This document shows, in pieces, positions 35,891 to 43,713 of a stretch of DNA of 55,204 bases. Position 1 is the stretch's first letter. Each line of letters starts with the position of its first letter. This DNA comes from Roseburia_C sp051879315 (GTDB lineage Bacteria; Bacillota; Clostridia; Lachnospirales; Lachnospiraceae). Where the stretch lies: assembly GCA_051879315.1 (NCBI GenBank), contig JBJELW010000083.1, positions 1 to 55,204 on the forward strand. Reading direction: 5' to 3'. Made by a program: the position numbers and the translations under genes. A model generated the notes under the pieces. The model was given only the letters and a program-made list of their open reading frames with translations. It was not told the DNA's origin and ran no database searches.

Positions 35891-36889
35891 TTACAGTTTT
35901 TTGCCACAGCACTGCTTGTACTTTTTACCGCTGCCGCAAGGACAGGGATCGTTGCGTCCAATCTTACTGCCGCTGCGCATGTAGGTTCCCTTTCCTCCGT
36001 AGATCATTTTCGGCTTATGGGAAGCCTCCTCATTCTCCTCATAAGAGTGCCGCATGGCAATACGAAGCTGCTCGATGGTGGTTCCCGGTGCTGCATAGGG
36101 CAAAAGCTTATTTAATGTCTCATCTGCCGCTGCCTTAACATCCGCCTCCATGGCCTCCACCAGATCCGCCATCAGCTCATAGCTGTGAGGATACGTCTCC
36201 TGAATATAGGTAAACACTTCCTCGTTGCCCGGATAATACTGGCACACATACCACTCGTTGGTCAGCGCCTCAATCATCATACTGTTTTTTACCGACTCCA
36301 GCTTCTCATCCTTCATGGTATAGGCTCTTCGATAACAGGTCTGCAGATAGCCCTTCATTAAAGAATTAATTTTCACATCGTCATAGTAGTTGAAAGACTC
36401 CATGGAAGCATAGGCCGATTTTAATGTCTCCTGATATTTTTCCTCAGACAGATATCCCTTCTGGTCAATATGACGTACAAACTCTTCAAACAAGGGACGG
36501 TACCACTTATTGTCCATCAGCTCACACAACCGGATCAGCGTCTCCACCAGATATTCCTGCATCACCTCATTCATGGTAACACTTTCCAGAAAAGCATAAT
36601 ACTTCTCCACATCTGCCTGATAATTCTGATTCTCTGTCTCAATATCTGTACGCAAAAGTTTCGGAAATAGTCTTGCTACCAGAATCTTTACCTCCTCCAC
36701 GTCGGTGGAGGAATTCTGCTCTAAAATCTTAAGTCCGGTCTCAATGGCCTTGTCATACTCCTCAGTACCTTCGTATTCAAAAGCCTCCACTGCCAGCCCC
36801 TTCAGCTCCTGGGGTACATCCGCCAGCTGCTCACTGAGACGCTTCTGCGTGTAATTTTTGTTCATCTTTTCGATATCTATGTTGCTCAT
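35891..36889 (-). CDS. SEC-C motif protein
   Basis: About 332 aa, mostly helical. The C-terminus carries a SEC-C zinc motif (NDPCPCGSGKKYKQCC), the module known from SecA. The rest resembles no enzyme that I recognise; repeats like helical hairpins suggest a protein-binding scaffold. The start at 36889 has AAGGAG upstream. Copy A of the stop-linked hairpin repeat overlaps its leader. Confidence 0.78.
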   Translation of the reverse strand: MSNIDIEKMNKNYTQKRLSEQLADVPQELKGLAVEAFEYEGTEEYDKAIETGLKILEQNSSTDVEEVKILVARLFPKLLRTDIETENQNYQADVEKYYAFLESVTMNEVMQEYLVETLIRLCELMDNKWYRPLFEEFVRHIDQKGYLSEEKYQETLKSAYASMESFNYYDDVKINSLMKGYLQTCYRRAYTMKDEKLESVKNSMMIEALTNEWYVCQYYPGNEEVFTYIQETYPHSYELMADLVEAMEADVKAAADETLNKLLPYAAPGTTIEQLRIAMRHSYEENEEASHKPKMIYGGKGTYMRSGSKIGRNDPCPCGSGKKYKQCCGKKL

Positions 36890-36925
36890 TTTTGTCACTC
36901 CTTCGTAAAATAAATAATGCCGGAA

Positions 36926-36967
36926 AACGCATTCCAATTATGAACTTCGTTCATAAGCGTTCCTCCT
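36926..36967. repeat. Stop-linked hairpin repeat, copy A
   Basis: Outer arms AACGC/GCGTT, bulge ATTCCAA, inner arms TTATGAAC/GTTCATAA, triloop TTC, then CCTCCTC. Its leading-strand reading also makes a tiny ORF, MNEVHNWNAF, behind GGAGG. Confidence 0.75.
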
Positions 36968-37005
36968 CGGGTAATGCCCCCTCATTCACGGGTATCGCCC
37001 CCTCA
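36968..37005. repeat. Tandem 17-bp repeat
   Basis: CGGGTAATGCCCCCTCA and CGGGTATCGCCCCCTCA, 21 bp apart (start to start), 15 of 17 identical. They lie between two hairpin copies. Confidence 0.7.
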
Positions 37006-37028
37006 CATCCGTTCGGCGGCAGGTCCTC

Positions 37029-37068
37029 AGAGCCATCCTAAATATGTCGCTTCGCTCCATATGGCTCT
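37029..37068. repeat. AGAGCCA hairpin with TTC triloop
   Basis: Outer AGAGCCA/TGGCTCT, a 7-nt bulge TCCTAAA, inner TATG/CATA with tandem TC mismatches and a GC-TTC-GC tip. It is flanked by 14-nt direct repeats TTCGGCGGCaggTC at 37012-37025 and its match at 37075-37088. Confidence 0.65.
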
Positions 37069-37091
37069 TCGTCATTCGGCGGCAAGTCGTC

Positions 37092-37137
37092 GGAACGCAT
37101 TCCAATTATGAACTTCGTTCATAAGCGTTCCTCCTCA
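37092..37137. repeat. Stop-linked hairpin repeat, copy B
   Basis: GGAACGC/GCGTTCC, bulge ATTCCAA, TTATGAAC/GTTCATAA, triloop TTC, then TCCTCA. The last three bases are the TGA stop of the YolD-like gene, read on the minus strand. It is identical to copy A over 40 nt. Confidence 0.8.
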
Positions 37138-37599
37138 TTCTATCTCCAAGTCAGTGCTTTCGTCAAATAGTTCTCCGTGAATTTCCACAATATCCTGCAA
37201 CGGAATTTCCATATCATCAGACAGGTAAAAAATCCCACTGTTTGAATCGATCCCTTCCGCCACACCATGCACCGTAACAAGGCTTCCTCCTGCCTTCCGC
37301 GCATCCGGCACAAAGTAGGTAATTTCCACTCCGGGATGTTCGGACAAGTGCTGCCGGATCTGTTGAATCTGCCAGTTCAAAAGTTCCAGATAATCCGGCT
37401 CCAGCTCCGGCCTCTCCTCCGTCAGCCGGGCAGTCTCGCGGATTGCCGCCGAATGTCCGGTCAATGCTGCAAAAGGAGCAAACTGCGCCGCCCGGTCCTG
37501 CACACTCATTCTGGGATGTGTCCGGGAAATTGGATGTTCCAAGCCTATAATGTCATCGTAACGATGCGGGTTCTTGTCCTGATAAATATCTCGACTCAT
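37135..37599 (-). CDS. YolD-like protein
   Basis: 154 aa. The N-terminal MSVQDRAAQFAPFAALTG block is the YolD family mark. YolD proteins are co-encoded with Y-family polymerases and may modulate them. It overlaps the polymerase end by 4 nt, so it is coupled. Its stop TGA is the first base group of repeat copy B. Confidence 0.9.
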   Translation of the reverse strand: MSRDIYQDKNPHRYDDIIGLEHPISRTHPRMSVQDRAAQFAPFAALTGHSAAIRETARLTEERPELEPDYLELLNWQIQQIRQHLSEHPGVEITYFVPDARKAGGSLVTVHGVAEGIDSNSGIFYLSDDMEIPLQDIVEIHGELFDESTDLEIE

Positions 37600-39122
37600 G
37601 CCTTATGCCCGCCAATCTGATTATTTCGGTCTTTGGCGGTTCCTCCTTCCTCCAGACTCATTCCTCTCAGGATGGCATTTTTACCAAATTTCTTTTTGAT
37701 ATCCAGCACTGCCTGCTGCACCTTTTTTTCTTTTTCCAGGGCTGCCTCCTCCTGCTCTTTTCCCGGAGCAGTCAGATGATAATCCGAAAAAAGATCCATT
37801 TGGACAAAGCCATCTCCCTGGCCGATTTCCGACGCATCCACCACATGATTGGCAGACATATTGATGCGGCGAACCAAAAGGTCACGGTCTACAATCCGGT
37901 CATATAACTCCATCACAGCATCCATAATCTGCCGGGTGGAGGATGTTGTCCTTCCCAGATTGGTGGTGCCATGGGCATGTTTGGGAATGCTGCGGCCATA
38001 CCGGTCCACTGTCACGGCTCCCCGATACTTCTCCCGAATTTTCGGATCCTCCAGGCTCTCCCGATCATAGCCCACCGTCAACACAATCTGATCCGTCACC
38101 AGATTTCGTTCCACCAGATCCAATACCAGCATATCGGTCATTTCCTGTACCACCAGCCGGGCCTTTTTCCAATCATAAGGGCACTGCAGCACCTGACCGG
38201 AACCAATACTGTTGGACTCCGGCCTGTAATTCTTGATATCCGCTATAGTACAGCATTCCCAGCCCCAGGCATGGTCAATCAAAAGCTCCGCATTCACACC
38301 AAACAGCCGGTATAAAAGATCCTCATTGTGAAAATCTCCGGGCTTTCCAATGGAACATCGGGCGATATCCCCCATGGTATAAAGTCCGTGGGCTTCCAGT
38401 TTTTTTGCATAACCGCCACCTACACGCCAAAAATCCGTAAGGGGTCTGTGACACCAAAGCTTCTGCCGATAGGTTTTCTCATCCAACTCTGCGATCCGCA
38501 CTCCGTTTTCATCCGGCACCGCATGCTTTGCCAAAATATCCATGGCCACTTTACACAGATATAGATTGGTTCCAATACCGGCTGTGGCTGTAATCCCGGT
38601 TTGCTCATAAACTTCCTGTATCATTTTGGAAGCCAGCTCCCGGGCTGTCATATGATAGGTGTTCAGGTAAGTGGTAACATCACACATAATTTCGTCGATG
38701 GAATAAACGTGGATGTCCTCCGGAGCCACATACTTCAAATAGCAGTTGTAAATCCGTGTGCTGTAATCAATATAGAAAGCCATTCTGGGCGGAGCTGTGA
38801 TATAGTCCAAAGATAACGATGGATCTTTGGACAATTCTTCCTCGTTGTCTGAACTTCCCGTAAAACTTCTCTTGGGATTTTTAGCCGCCCGGTCCCGGTT
38901 GATGCGCTTTACCGCCTGAACCACCTCAAACAGTCTGGCCCGGCCAGGAATTCCATATTTTTTCAGAGACGGAGAAACCGCCAGACAGATGGTTTTCTCT
39001 GTCCTGGCGGCATCAGCCACTACCAGATTGGTTTTCATCGGATCCAGTTTTCGCTCCACACATTCCACCGAAGCATAAAAAGATTTTAAGTCGATGGCAA
39101 CATAGATATGTTCCTTTTCCAT
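37596..39122 (-). CDS. Y-family DNA polymerase (UvrX/ImpB type)
   Basis: 508 aa error-prone translesion polymerase. Motifs: YVAIDLKSFYASVEC near the start (first catalytic Asp) and SIDEIMCDV (Asp-Glu pair), with a C-terminal little-finger domain. The ATG at 39122 has GGAG 8 nt upstream, so the coding region is complete, although the N gap begins 20 nt further up. The gap may hide its promoter and a LexA site. Pairs with YolD next door. Confidence 0.9.
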   Translation of the reverse strand: MEKEHIYVAIDLKSFYASVECVERKLDPMKTNLVVADAARTEKTICLAVSPSLKKYGIPGRARLFEVVQAVKRINRDRAAKNPKRSFTGSSDNEEELSKDPSLSLDYITAPPRMAFYIDYSTRIYNCYLKYVAPEDIHVYSIDEIMCDVTTYLNTYHMTARELASKMIQEVYEQTGITATAGIGTNLYLCKVAMDILAKHAVPDENGVRIAELDEKTYRQKLWCHRPLTDFWRVGGGYAKKLEAHGLYTMGDIARCSIGKPGDFHNEDLLYRLFGVNAELLIDHAWGWECCTIADIKNYRPESNSIGSGQVLQCPYDWKKARLVVQEMTDMLVLDLVERNLVTDQIVLTVGYDRESLEDPKIREKYRGAVTVDRYGRSIPKHAHGTTNLGRTTSSTRQIMDAVMELYDRIVDRDLLVRRINMSANHVVDASEIGQGDGFVQMDLFSDYHLTAPGKEQEEAALEKEKKVQQAVLDIKKKFGKNAILRGMSLEEGGTAKDRNNQIGGHKA

Positions 39123-39141
39123 GCATTCTGCTCCAAATGTC

Positions 39142-39241
39142 NNNNNNNNNNNNNNNNNNNNNNNNNNNNNNNNNNNNNNNNNNNNNNNNNNNNNNNNNNN
39201 NNNNNNNNNNNNNNNNNNNNNNNNNNNNNNNNNNNNNNNNN
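39142..39241. other. Assembly gap (100 N)
   Basis: Exactly 100 unknown bases, the usual placeholder length, so the true size is unknown. GACATTTGG occurs on both sides of the gap on the minus strand (39133-39141 region and just before the hairpin at 39300), so a collapsed repeat may cause it. Confidence 0.98.
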
Positions 39242-39256
39242 TTTTATTCAAAGTAC

Positions 39257-39299
39257 GCCCTCAGGACTCCGCCGCCTCTTCGAGGCGCCACCTCAGGGC
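39257..39299. repeat. Hairpin repeat, copy 2 (CGGAGT type)
   Basis: GCCCTCAGG pairs with CCTCAGGGC (one C/C mismatch). ACTCCG is conserved, and an inner GCCTC-TTC-GAGGC hairpin is present that copy 1 lacks. Flanking AAGTACG matches copy 1. Confidence 0.7.
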
Positions 39300-39378
39300 A
39301 AGTGCCCAAATGTCGTATTCATTGTCTTTGCTCTGATAGACAATATTTTATCATAAGGATGCCCGGAATGTCATCTAT

Positions 39379-41433
39379 TTACCATGTAATATCCAAAGAA
39401 AGCAACTCACTTCCATCCATCACATAAATCCGGTCTCCCACATAGAGACTCCGACAGGTATTCCAGTAAGCACCATATAGATTCCGCTGATATGCTCCCT
39501 CCGAAAGTTCTCTCTCATCCATGCAGGAAAATGCTCCGTTTTCATAGGTAAATACCGTGTAAACGCCTGCATTGCCCTGGCTGTAATCCAGCAGCATCAG
39601 ACCGATGATATTTTTCTCCGACGAAACCAACACACTCTTATAATCATCCAGCGCCGGACTGCCCAACACCACACCACTGTCCGTATCCTTCAATACGCAT
39701 TTTGCTTCCTCATACACATTGGCCGGATCGCTGATATTGAACATGGACAGTTTCAGTCCAAGACGGTTTCCGGTATCAGGATCCGTCTCATACCCGATAC
39801 CCAGCAGATGCTCCTCGTCCCACGGGTGCAGATAATCGGAAAATCCTGTGACAGACAGTTCCCCCACCAACACCGGGTTCTCCGGATCCGACAGATCCAC
39901 AGAGAACAGCGGGTCCGTATTTTCGTAAGTGACAAAATATCCCATATCTCCGATAAAACGGGCCGCATAAATCTGCTCTCCCGGTGCAATACCTGTAAGA
40001 CTGCCGCACAGTTTCATGTCAGAATCCAGGATATAAAGAGCATTTTCCACCTCATCCCCTGCAGAGTAATCCGTGGTCAGCACCCTCAGGTATCCATCTT
40101 TTTCATTAATGGCAAAGGTATCCAGCACGTCTCCCGGAACCGAATAGGCATTTACCGGCATGATGATGCCATCCTTCAGCGTGAATGCTGCAATATCCGT
40201 ATAAACTCCCTGATCATAATTGTATTTATAGAGATATGCGGTGGTTTCTCCCACATAAATCTGGGCTCCATAATCCAAAATCATTTTGCTGTCCACCGTC
40301 TGCTCCGGGGCAGCCAGATCCACAGAAGACATCACAAGCCCCTTGCTGCAGTACTCAGCCAGATAAATATCATCACAGGCAATTTTCTCTCCCTGCACCT
40401 TGGGAAGAATCTCCGTCACATCCCCGGAATTTCCGGCATTGATGTCCAGATTGTAATTTTCTGTGAAAAGATACATCACAGATTCCACCCGTCTTGAGGT
40501 GAAATAACTTCCATCCTGCTGATAGACCCCGATTTCGGTGGGCGATGCCGGGTCACTGATATCCAGGGTGACCATCACCGTCTCACACTGACTGTCCACA
40601 TAATAGACGTCCACCATGGCCACGTCCTCTCCGATTTCGGCAGCATCCGTCTGCAGGGATGTGTCCCGGCGTTGTGCGATCACCACCAACCGGTCATCCG
40701 CCACGTACAGTTCCTTCAAAAGGTCATCCTCCTGCAGCCCCGCCGGACAAAAAGACGCTACTTCCTTTGGCTCCTTTCCGCTGACATCCGTGATTACCAA
40801 TCGTCCTTCTTCCCCGATAATCCGGTAAATGTAGTGTCCATCTGTCTTCATTAAATCTCCCTCATCCACGCCCTCGGTCTGAAGATTGGTGGTGGAGTAA
40901 TCATCGGATGCAACGGATTCCTCCTTAGCCGTGTCAAACGCTGCATGTTGGATGCTGGGGGTACTTTGGATGCTGTCGTTCAATATTTCTTCCTCCATTG
41001 CCCCTTCGGTGGGGTCGCCCCGATATCCATAGTTATACTGCATGCTGTTAAGGTGCGTATAAATCTCCTCATAGGACTGGGCCTGAGTGTACATATCCCC
41101 CAGGTATGCCACATTCACACTGTCATACCCACTTTCATACTCACTTTCCACCCCGCTCACCTCAGCCATATCCATAGAGTACTCATATGACAGTTCCGCT
41201 GATTTGTTTGAAAAAATCCCTCCTGTCACTGCGTAGACAGCGGTTCCGCAAACCAGAAGAAGGGCTGCTGCCGCCACCCATCTGGAGAAACGCATGATAC
41301 GGCCTCTCTTCTGCTTTTTCTCTGTCTGCCTATTTTGTAACATATTCTCTATCTGATCCGGCTTTATGGCATCCGGAACCGGCACCTCTTTTGCCGCTTC
41401 CTTTAACTGCCGCAACATTTCCTGCTCGTTCAT
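39379..41433 (-). CDS. Membrane-anchored beta-propeller protein
   Basis: 684 aa. A cytosolic N-terminus of about 45 residues precedes one transmembrane helix (about 50-70). The large extracellular part has repeats like those of the Beta_propel family (secreted WD40-like proteins). It starts 24 nt after the ECF sigma gene, and the short N-terminal cytosolic part is in the place of an anti-sigma domain. It may therefore both sense outside and hold the sigma factor, which is inference. AGGAGG SD. Confidence 0.82.
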   Translation of the reverse strand: MNEQEMLRQLKEAAKEVPVPDAIKPDQIENMLQNRQTEKKQKRGRIMRFSRWVAAAALLLVCGTAVYAVTGGIFSNKSAELSYEYSMDMAEVSGVESEYESGYDSVNVAYLGDMYTQAQSYEEIYTHLNSMQYNYGYRGDPTEGAMEEEILNDSIQSTPSIQHAAFDTAKEESVASDDYSTTNLQTEGVDEGDLMKTDGHYIYRIIGEEGRLVITDVSGKEPKEVASFCPAGLQEDDLLKELYVADDRLVVIAQRRDTSLQTDAAEIGEDVAMVDVYYVDSQCETVMVTLDISDPASPTEIGVYQQDGSYFTSRRVESVMYLFTENYNLDINAGNSGDVTEILPKVQGEKIACDDIYLAEYCSKGLVMSSVDLAAPEQTVDSKMILDYGAQIYVGETTAYLYKYNYDQGVYTDIAAFTLKDGIIMPVNAYSVPGDVLDTFAINEKDGYLRVLTTDYSAGDEVENALYILDSDMKLCGSLTGIAPGEQIYAARFIGDMGYFVTYENTDPLFSVDLSDPENPVLVGELSVTGFSDYLHPWDEEHLLGIGYETDPDTGNRLGLKLSMFNISDPANVYEEAKCVLKDTDSGVVLGSPALDDYKSVLVSSEKNIIGLMLLDYSQGNAGVYTVFTYENGAFSCMDERELSEGAYQRNLYGAYWNTCRSLYVGDRIYVMDGSELLSLDITW

Positions 41434-41457
41434 AGTTACCTCCTATTTGCTATGCAA

Positions 41458-41982
41458 TTACCAATACTGTTCCACTAATTTTTTCAACGCCCGGCTCTCT
41501 TTTGAACGCACGGTATTTTCATTCATGTGTAACTTTTTTGCAATTTCCTTGCTGGTGTAGCCTGCAAATAAATGCAGGGCGATGATCTCCCGGTCTTCCT
41601 CCGGCAGGGAAAAAAATAGTTGCCGGATCACCGCATGCTCTGCCTCGCTGCTTTTTTGCGCTGTTGCTCCTATCTCTTCCGGTTCTCCCAGCTGCTCATT
41701 CAGCTCCAGCGGGCGGTTCACATACTCTTTTCGCTTTCGCCGGCACTTGTTTGAGAGTATGGCAAAAATCCATCCCCGGAAGGCTTCCTCTCCCCGCAGT
41801 TTCCCGATGGATGCAAATGCATCCGCCACCGTATCACTCACCGCATCCTGGGCATCCTGTGTATGCTGCAGCATATAGAATGCATAGCGGTACATATCTT
41901 CATATACCTGCTCGTACAGCTTCGCAAAGGCACTGACATCCCCTGCCTTCGCCTGCCGCACCAGATCTAACTCTTTTTCCAT
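41458..41982 (-). CDS. ECF-type RNA polymerase sigma factor
   Basis: 174 aa. Region 2 (about 20-90, with DAVSDTVADAFASIGKLRG and FRGWIFAILSNKCRRKRKEY) and region 4 (HTH near GYTSKEIAKKLHMNENTVRS). It likely directs transcription of its own operon. GGAG SD. The upstream 190-nt spacer has two perfect palindromes and a TGGAAC sequence typical of ECF -35 boxes, without a convincing -10. Confidence 0.9.
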   Translation of the reverse strand: MEKELDLVRQAKAGDVSAFAKLYEQVYEDMYRYAFYMLQHTQDAQDAVSDTVADAFASIGKLRGEEAFRGWIFAILSNKCRRKRKEYVNRPLELNEQLGEPEEIGATAQKSSEAEHAVIRQLFFSLPEEDREIIALHLFAGYTSKEIAKKLHMNENTVRSKESRALKKLVEQYW

Positions 41983-42014
41983 CTTCTACTCCTTATTTTG
42001 GCACCAGGTTTAAA

Positions 42015-42081
42015 TGTATACGTATACAAAAGTTCCAGTCTGCGCCGGACTGTTTTTCCACATAAATCTGTTCTGAACAGA
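42015..42081. promoter_or_regulatory. Two perfect palindromes upstream of the ECF sigma gene
   Basis: TGTATACGTATACA at 42015-42028 and TCTGTTCTGAACAGA at 42067-42081. They are candidates for operators of the sigma/beta-propeller operon. A TGGAAC box lies between them on the minus strand. Confidence 0.55.
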
Positions 42082-42130
42082 TAACCGGTTTCATATAAAC
42101 AGTGTAATAAACCCGGCGGTTTGTTGCAAA

Positions 42131-42158
42131 CAAAAAAGAAGGGCGTGGGTGCCCTTCT
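42131..42158 (-). terminator. Terminator of surE
   Basis: AGAAGGGC-ACCCAC-GCCCTTCT followed by TTTTT on the minus strand. Confidence 0.9.
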
Positions 42159-42172
42159 AATGGTGTCCGCCT

Positions 42173-42886
42173 CTACGAAATATTCGTAGCAATTCCAACG
42201 GAAACGTAATTGTCCAGAATGGCTTTCAGATCTGTCCCCTCCGCAGCGTGGTAATTGCGGATTCCCTGTACCATATAAGAAGTCCGGCCTTCCGAAACCG
42301 GAGTTTCTGTATACCGATCCTCGTAAAAGACCTCTGTGGAAACCTTTCGGTCACGGAGGATTCCCTGACACTCTGCCAAACCACATCCGGGAAAATTCAC
42401 ATTCCAAATCTGATGAATGCCCAGTGGTTCGTCTAATAACTCCGCCATGATTTCCTTCAAATATCGGTCTGTAACTTCATGAATCTCAGAAGCATCCTCC
42501 GAAAATGCAATGGTGTGAATTTCCTGAAAAGCTGCTTCAAATGCTGCACCTGCAGTGGCCGAATACTGCAAGTCTGTGGCAGTGTTATATCCATAATTAA
42601 TTCCTGAAAAAACATGATCCGGTTTTCCGGGCACAATATTTAACACACCGATTCTCACGCAGTCAGCCGGTGTTCCATCACAGGCATATGCGTGAACTCC
42701 CGACACCGGGAAATTCACCTTCCAAGCCTCCACACTATGTCTTAATGTAACACTATGGGACATGGCACTTCTCTGACTCTCCGGTGCAACCACCCATACC
42801 TCACCAAATTCTGTCGCTGTCCTTGCCAGGCGAACAAGACCATCCGCATCGATTCCGTCATCATTTGTAATTAATATCTTTCTCAT
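42173..42886 (-). CDS. surE: 5'/3'-nucleotidase SurE
   Basis: 237 aa metal-dependent phosphatase acting on nucleoside monophosphates. TNDDGIDADG at 7-16 holds the metal Asp9-Asp10. MSHSVTLRH and SGINYGYNTATDLQYSAT are the other active-site segments. It is monocistronic, with its own strong promoter and terminator. Confidence 0.94.
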   Translation of the reverse strand: MRKILITNDDGIDADGLVRLARTATEFGEVWVVAPESQRSAMSHSVTLRHSVEAWKVNFPVSGVHAYACDGTPADCVRIGVLNIVPGKPDHVFSGINYGYNTATDLQYSATAGAAFEAAFQEIHTIAFSEDASEIHEVTDRYLKEIMAELLDEPLGIHQIWNVNFPGCGLAECQGILRDRKVSTEVFYEDRYTETPVSEGRTSYMVQGIRNYHAAEGTDLKAILDNYVSVGIATNIS

Positions 42887-42922
42887 GTCAATGATAATCT
42901 CCCATCAAATAATCATGTTTCA

Positions 42923-42951
42923 AGTATACAGGTGCCAGCAACCTGCGTCAA
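42923..42951 (-). promoter_or_regulatory. Sigma-A promoter of surE
   Basis: TTGACG, 17 nt, TATACT on the minus strand, 37 nt before the ATG. Confidence 0.85.
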
Positions 42952-42976
42952 TATGAACAAACCCGGCATACTTGCC

Positions 42977-43018
42977 AAGAAAAATGTAAGGAGTAAATCC
43001 GAAGATCTACTCCTTACT
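42977..43018 (-). terminator. Terminator of the carD gene
   Basis: GTAAGGAGTA...TACTCCTTAC arms around a TTCG loop region, then ATTTTTCTT on the minus strand. Confidence 0.88.
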
Positions 43019-43032
43019 TATAAATTTTGATC

Positions 43033-43536
43033 CTAATTTTCTTCCACCGTATCAATGATGTATTTTCGCACCTGATCCTTCTCCATGTCCAGGGAAAAGG
43101 CCAGCTCTCCGTAAAGATTGCTCTCCGCCATCTGGAAATACCGGTCATCCACGGTAGTAGTTTTCTTTCCTTCCGCCTGACGATCCTTTTTGTGAAGCCA
43201 AATGGTCTTTATGATACGCACCAGCTCCGTGCAGTCGCAGGTTCGAAATGCCTCTTTGTAGATGGTTTCCCGACGCTTTTCGTCTGCAATCCACAAGGAA
43301 TCAATCTCCGGAATCCGGCGAATCAGTTCATCCGCCTCCTGCTTCGTCAACACCGGCCGCATAATGACCTTTTCGTTGTCCACCGGTGTAAAAATCTTAT
43401 TGCCGCTGGAATAACAGGGTACCAGGGTGTAATAAAGTTTCTTCTCACGGACCATGGATTTGTCTAAATACCCAATCTCTGTCACCTGACACACGCCATT
43501 ATTTCCATAAACAATGTAATCGCCTACTTCAAACAT
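43033..43536 (-). CDS. carD: CarD/CdnL-type transcription regulator
   Basis: 167 aa. The N-terminal FEVGDYIVYGNNGVCQVTEI is the RNA-polymerase-interacting Tudor-like domain. A helical C-terminal DNA-binding domain follows. CarD stabilises promoter open complexes. It is monocistronic, with a terminator. A 13-bp inverted repeat surrounds its -10 box. Confidence 0.9.
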   Translation of the reverse strand: MFEVGDYIVYGNNGVCQVTEIGYLDKSMVREKKLYYTLVPCYSSGNKIFTPVDNEKVIMRPVLTKQEADELIRRIPEIDSLWIADEKRRETIYKEAFRTCDCTELVRIIKTIWLHKKDRQAEGKKTTTVDDRYFQMAESNLYGELAFSLDMEKDQVRKYIIDTVEEN

Positions 43537-43564
43537 ACCCTACACTCCATCTCTTAAAATCATA

Positions 43565-43609
43565 TTCCTGCGCTTCCACATTCTCATTATAAAATCGGAA
43601 ACGCAGGAA
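43565..43609. promoter_or_regulatory. Inverted repeat around the carD -10
   Basis: TTCCTGCG-c-TTCC and GGAA-a-CGCAGGAA arms (19 nt apart) flank TATAAT (43586-43591 on the minus strand). Confidence 0.6.
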
Positions 43610-43713
43610 CAACCTCATAGGTATATTTTATCAAAATAAATTTGATTTCGTAAGCAAAATTTTTTGTAAACCTTTATACTAACAGCACGTCGATTATATT
43701 TCAAGTTCAATTT

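Noticed and set aside
36926..37137. CRISPR array
   Set aside because: Repeats are few, unequal and palindromic with no regular spacers, and no cas gene is near.
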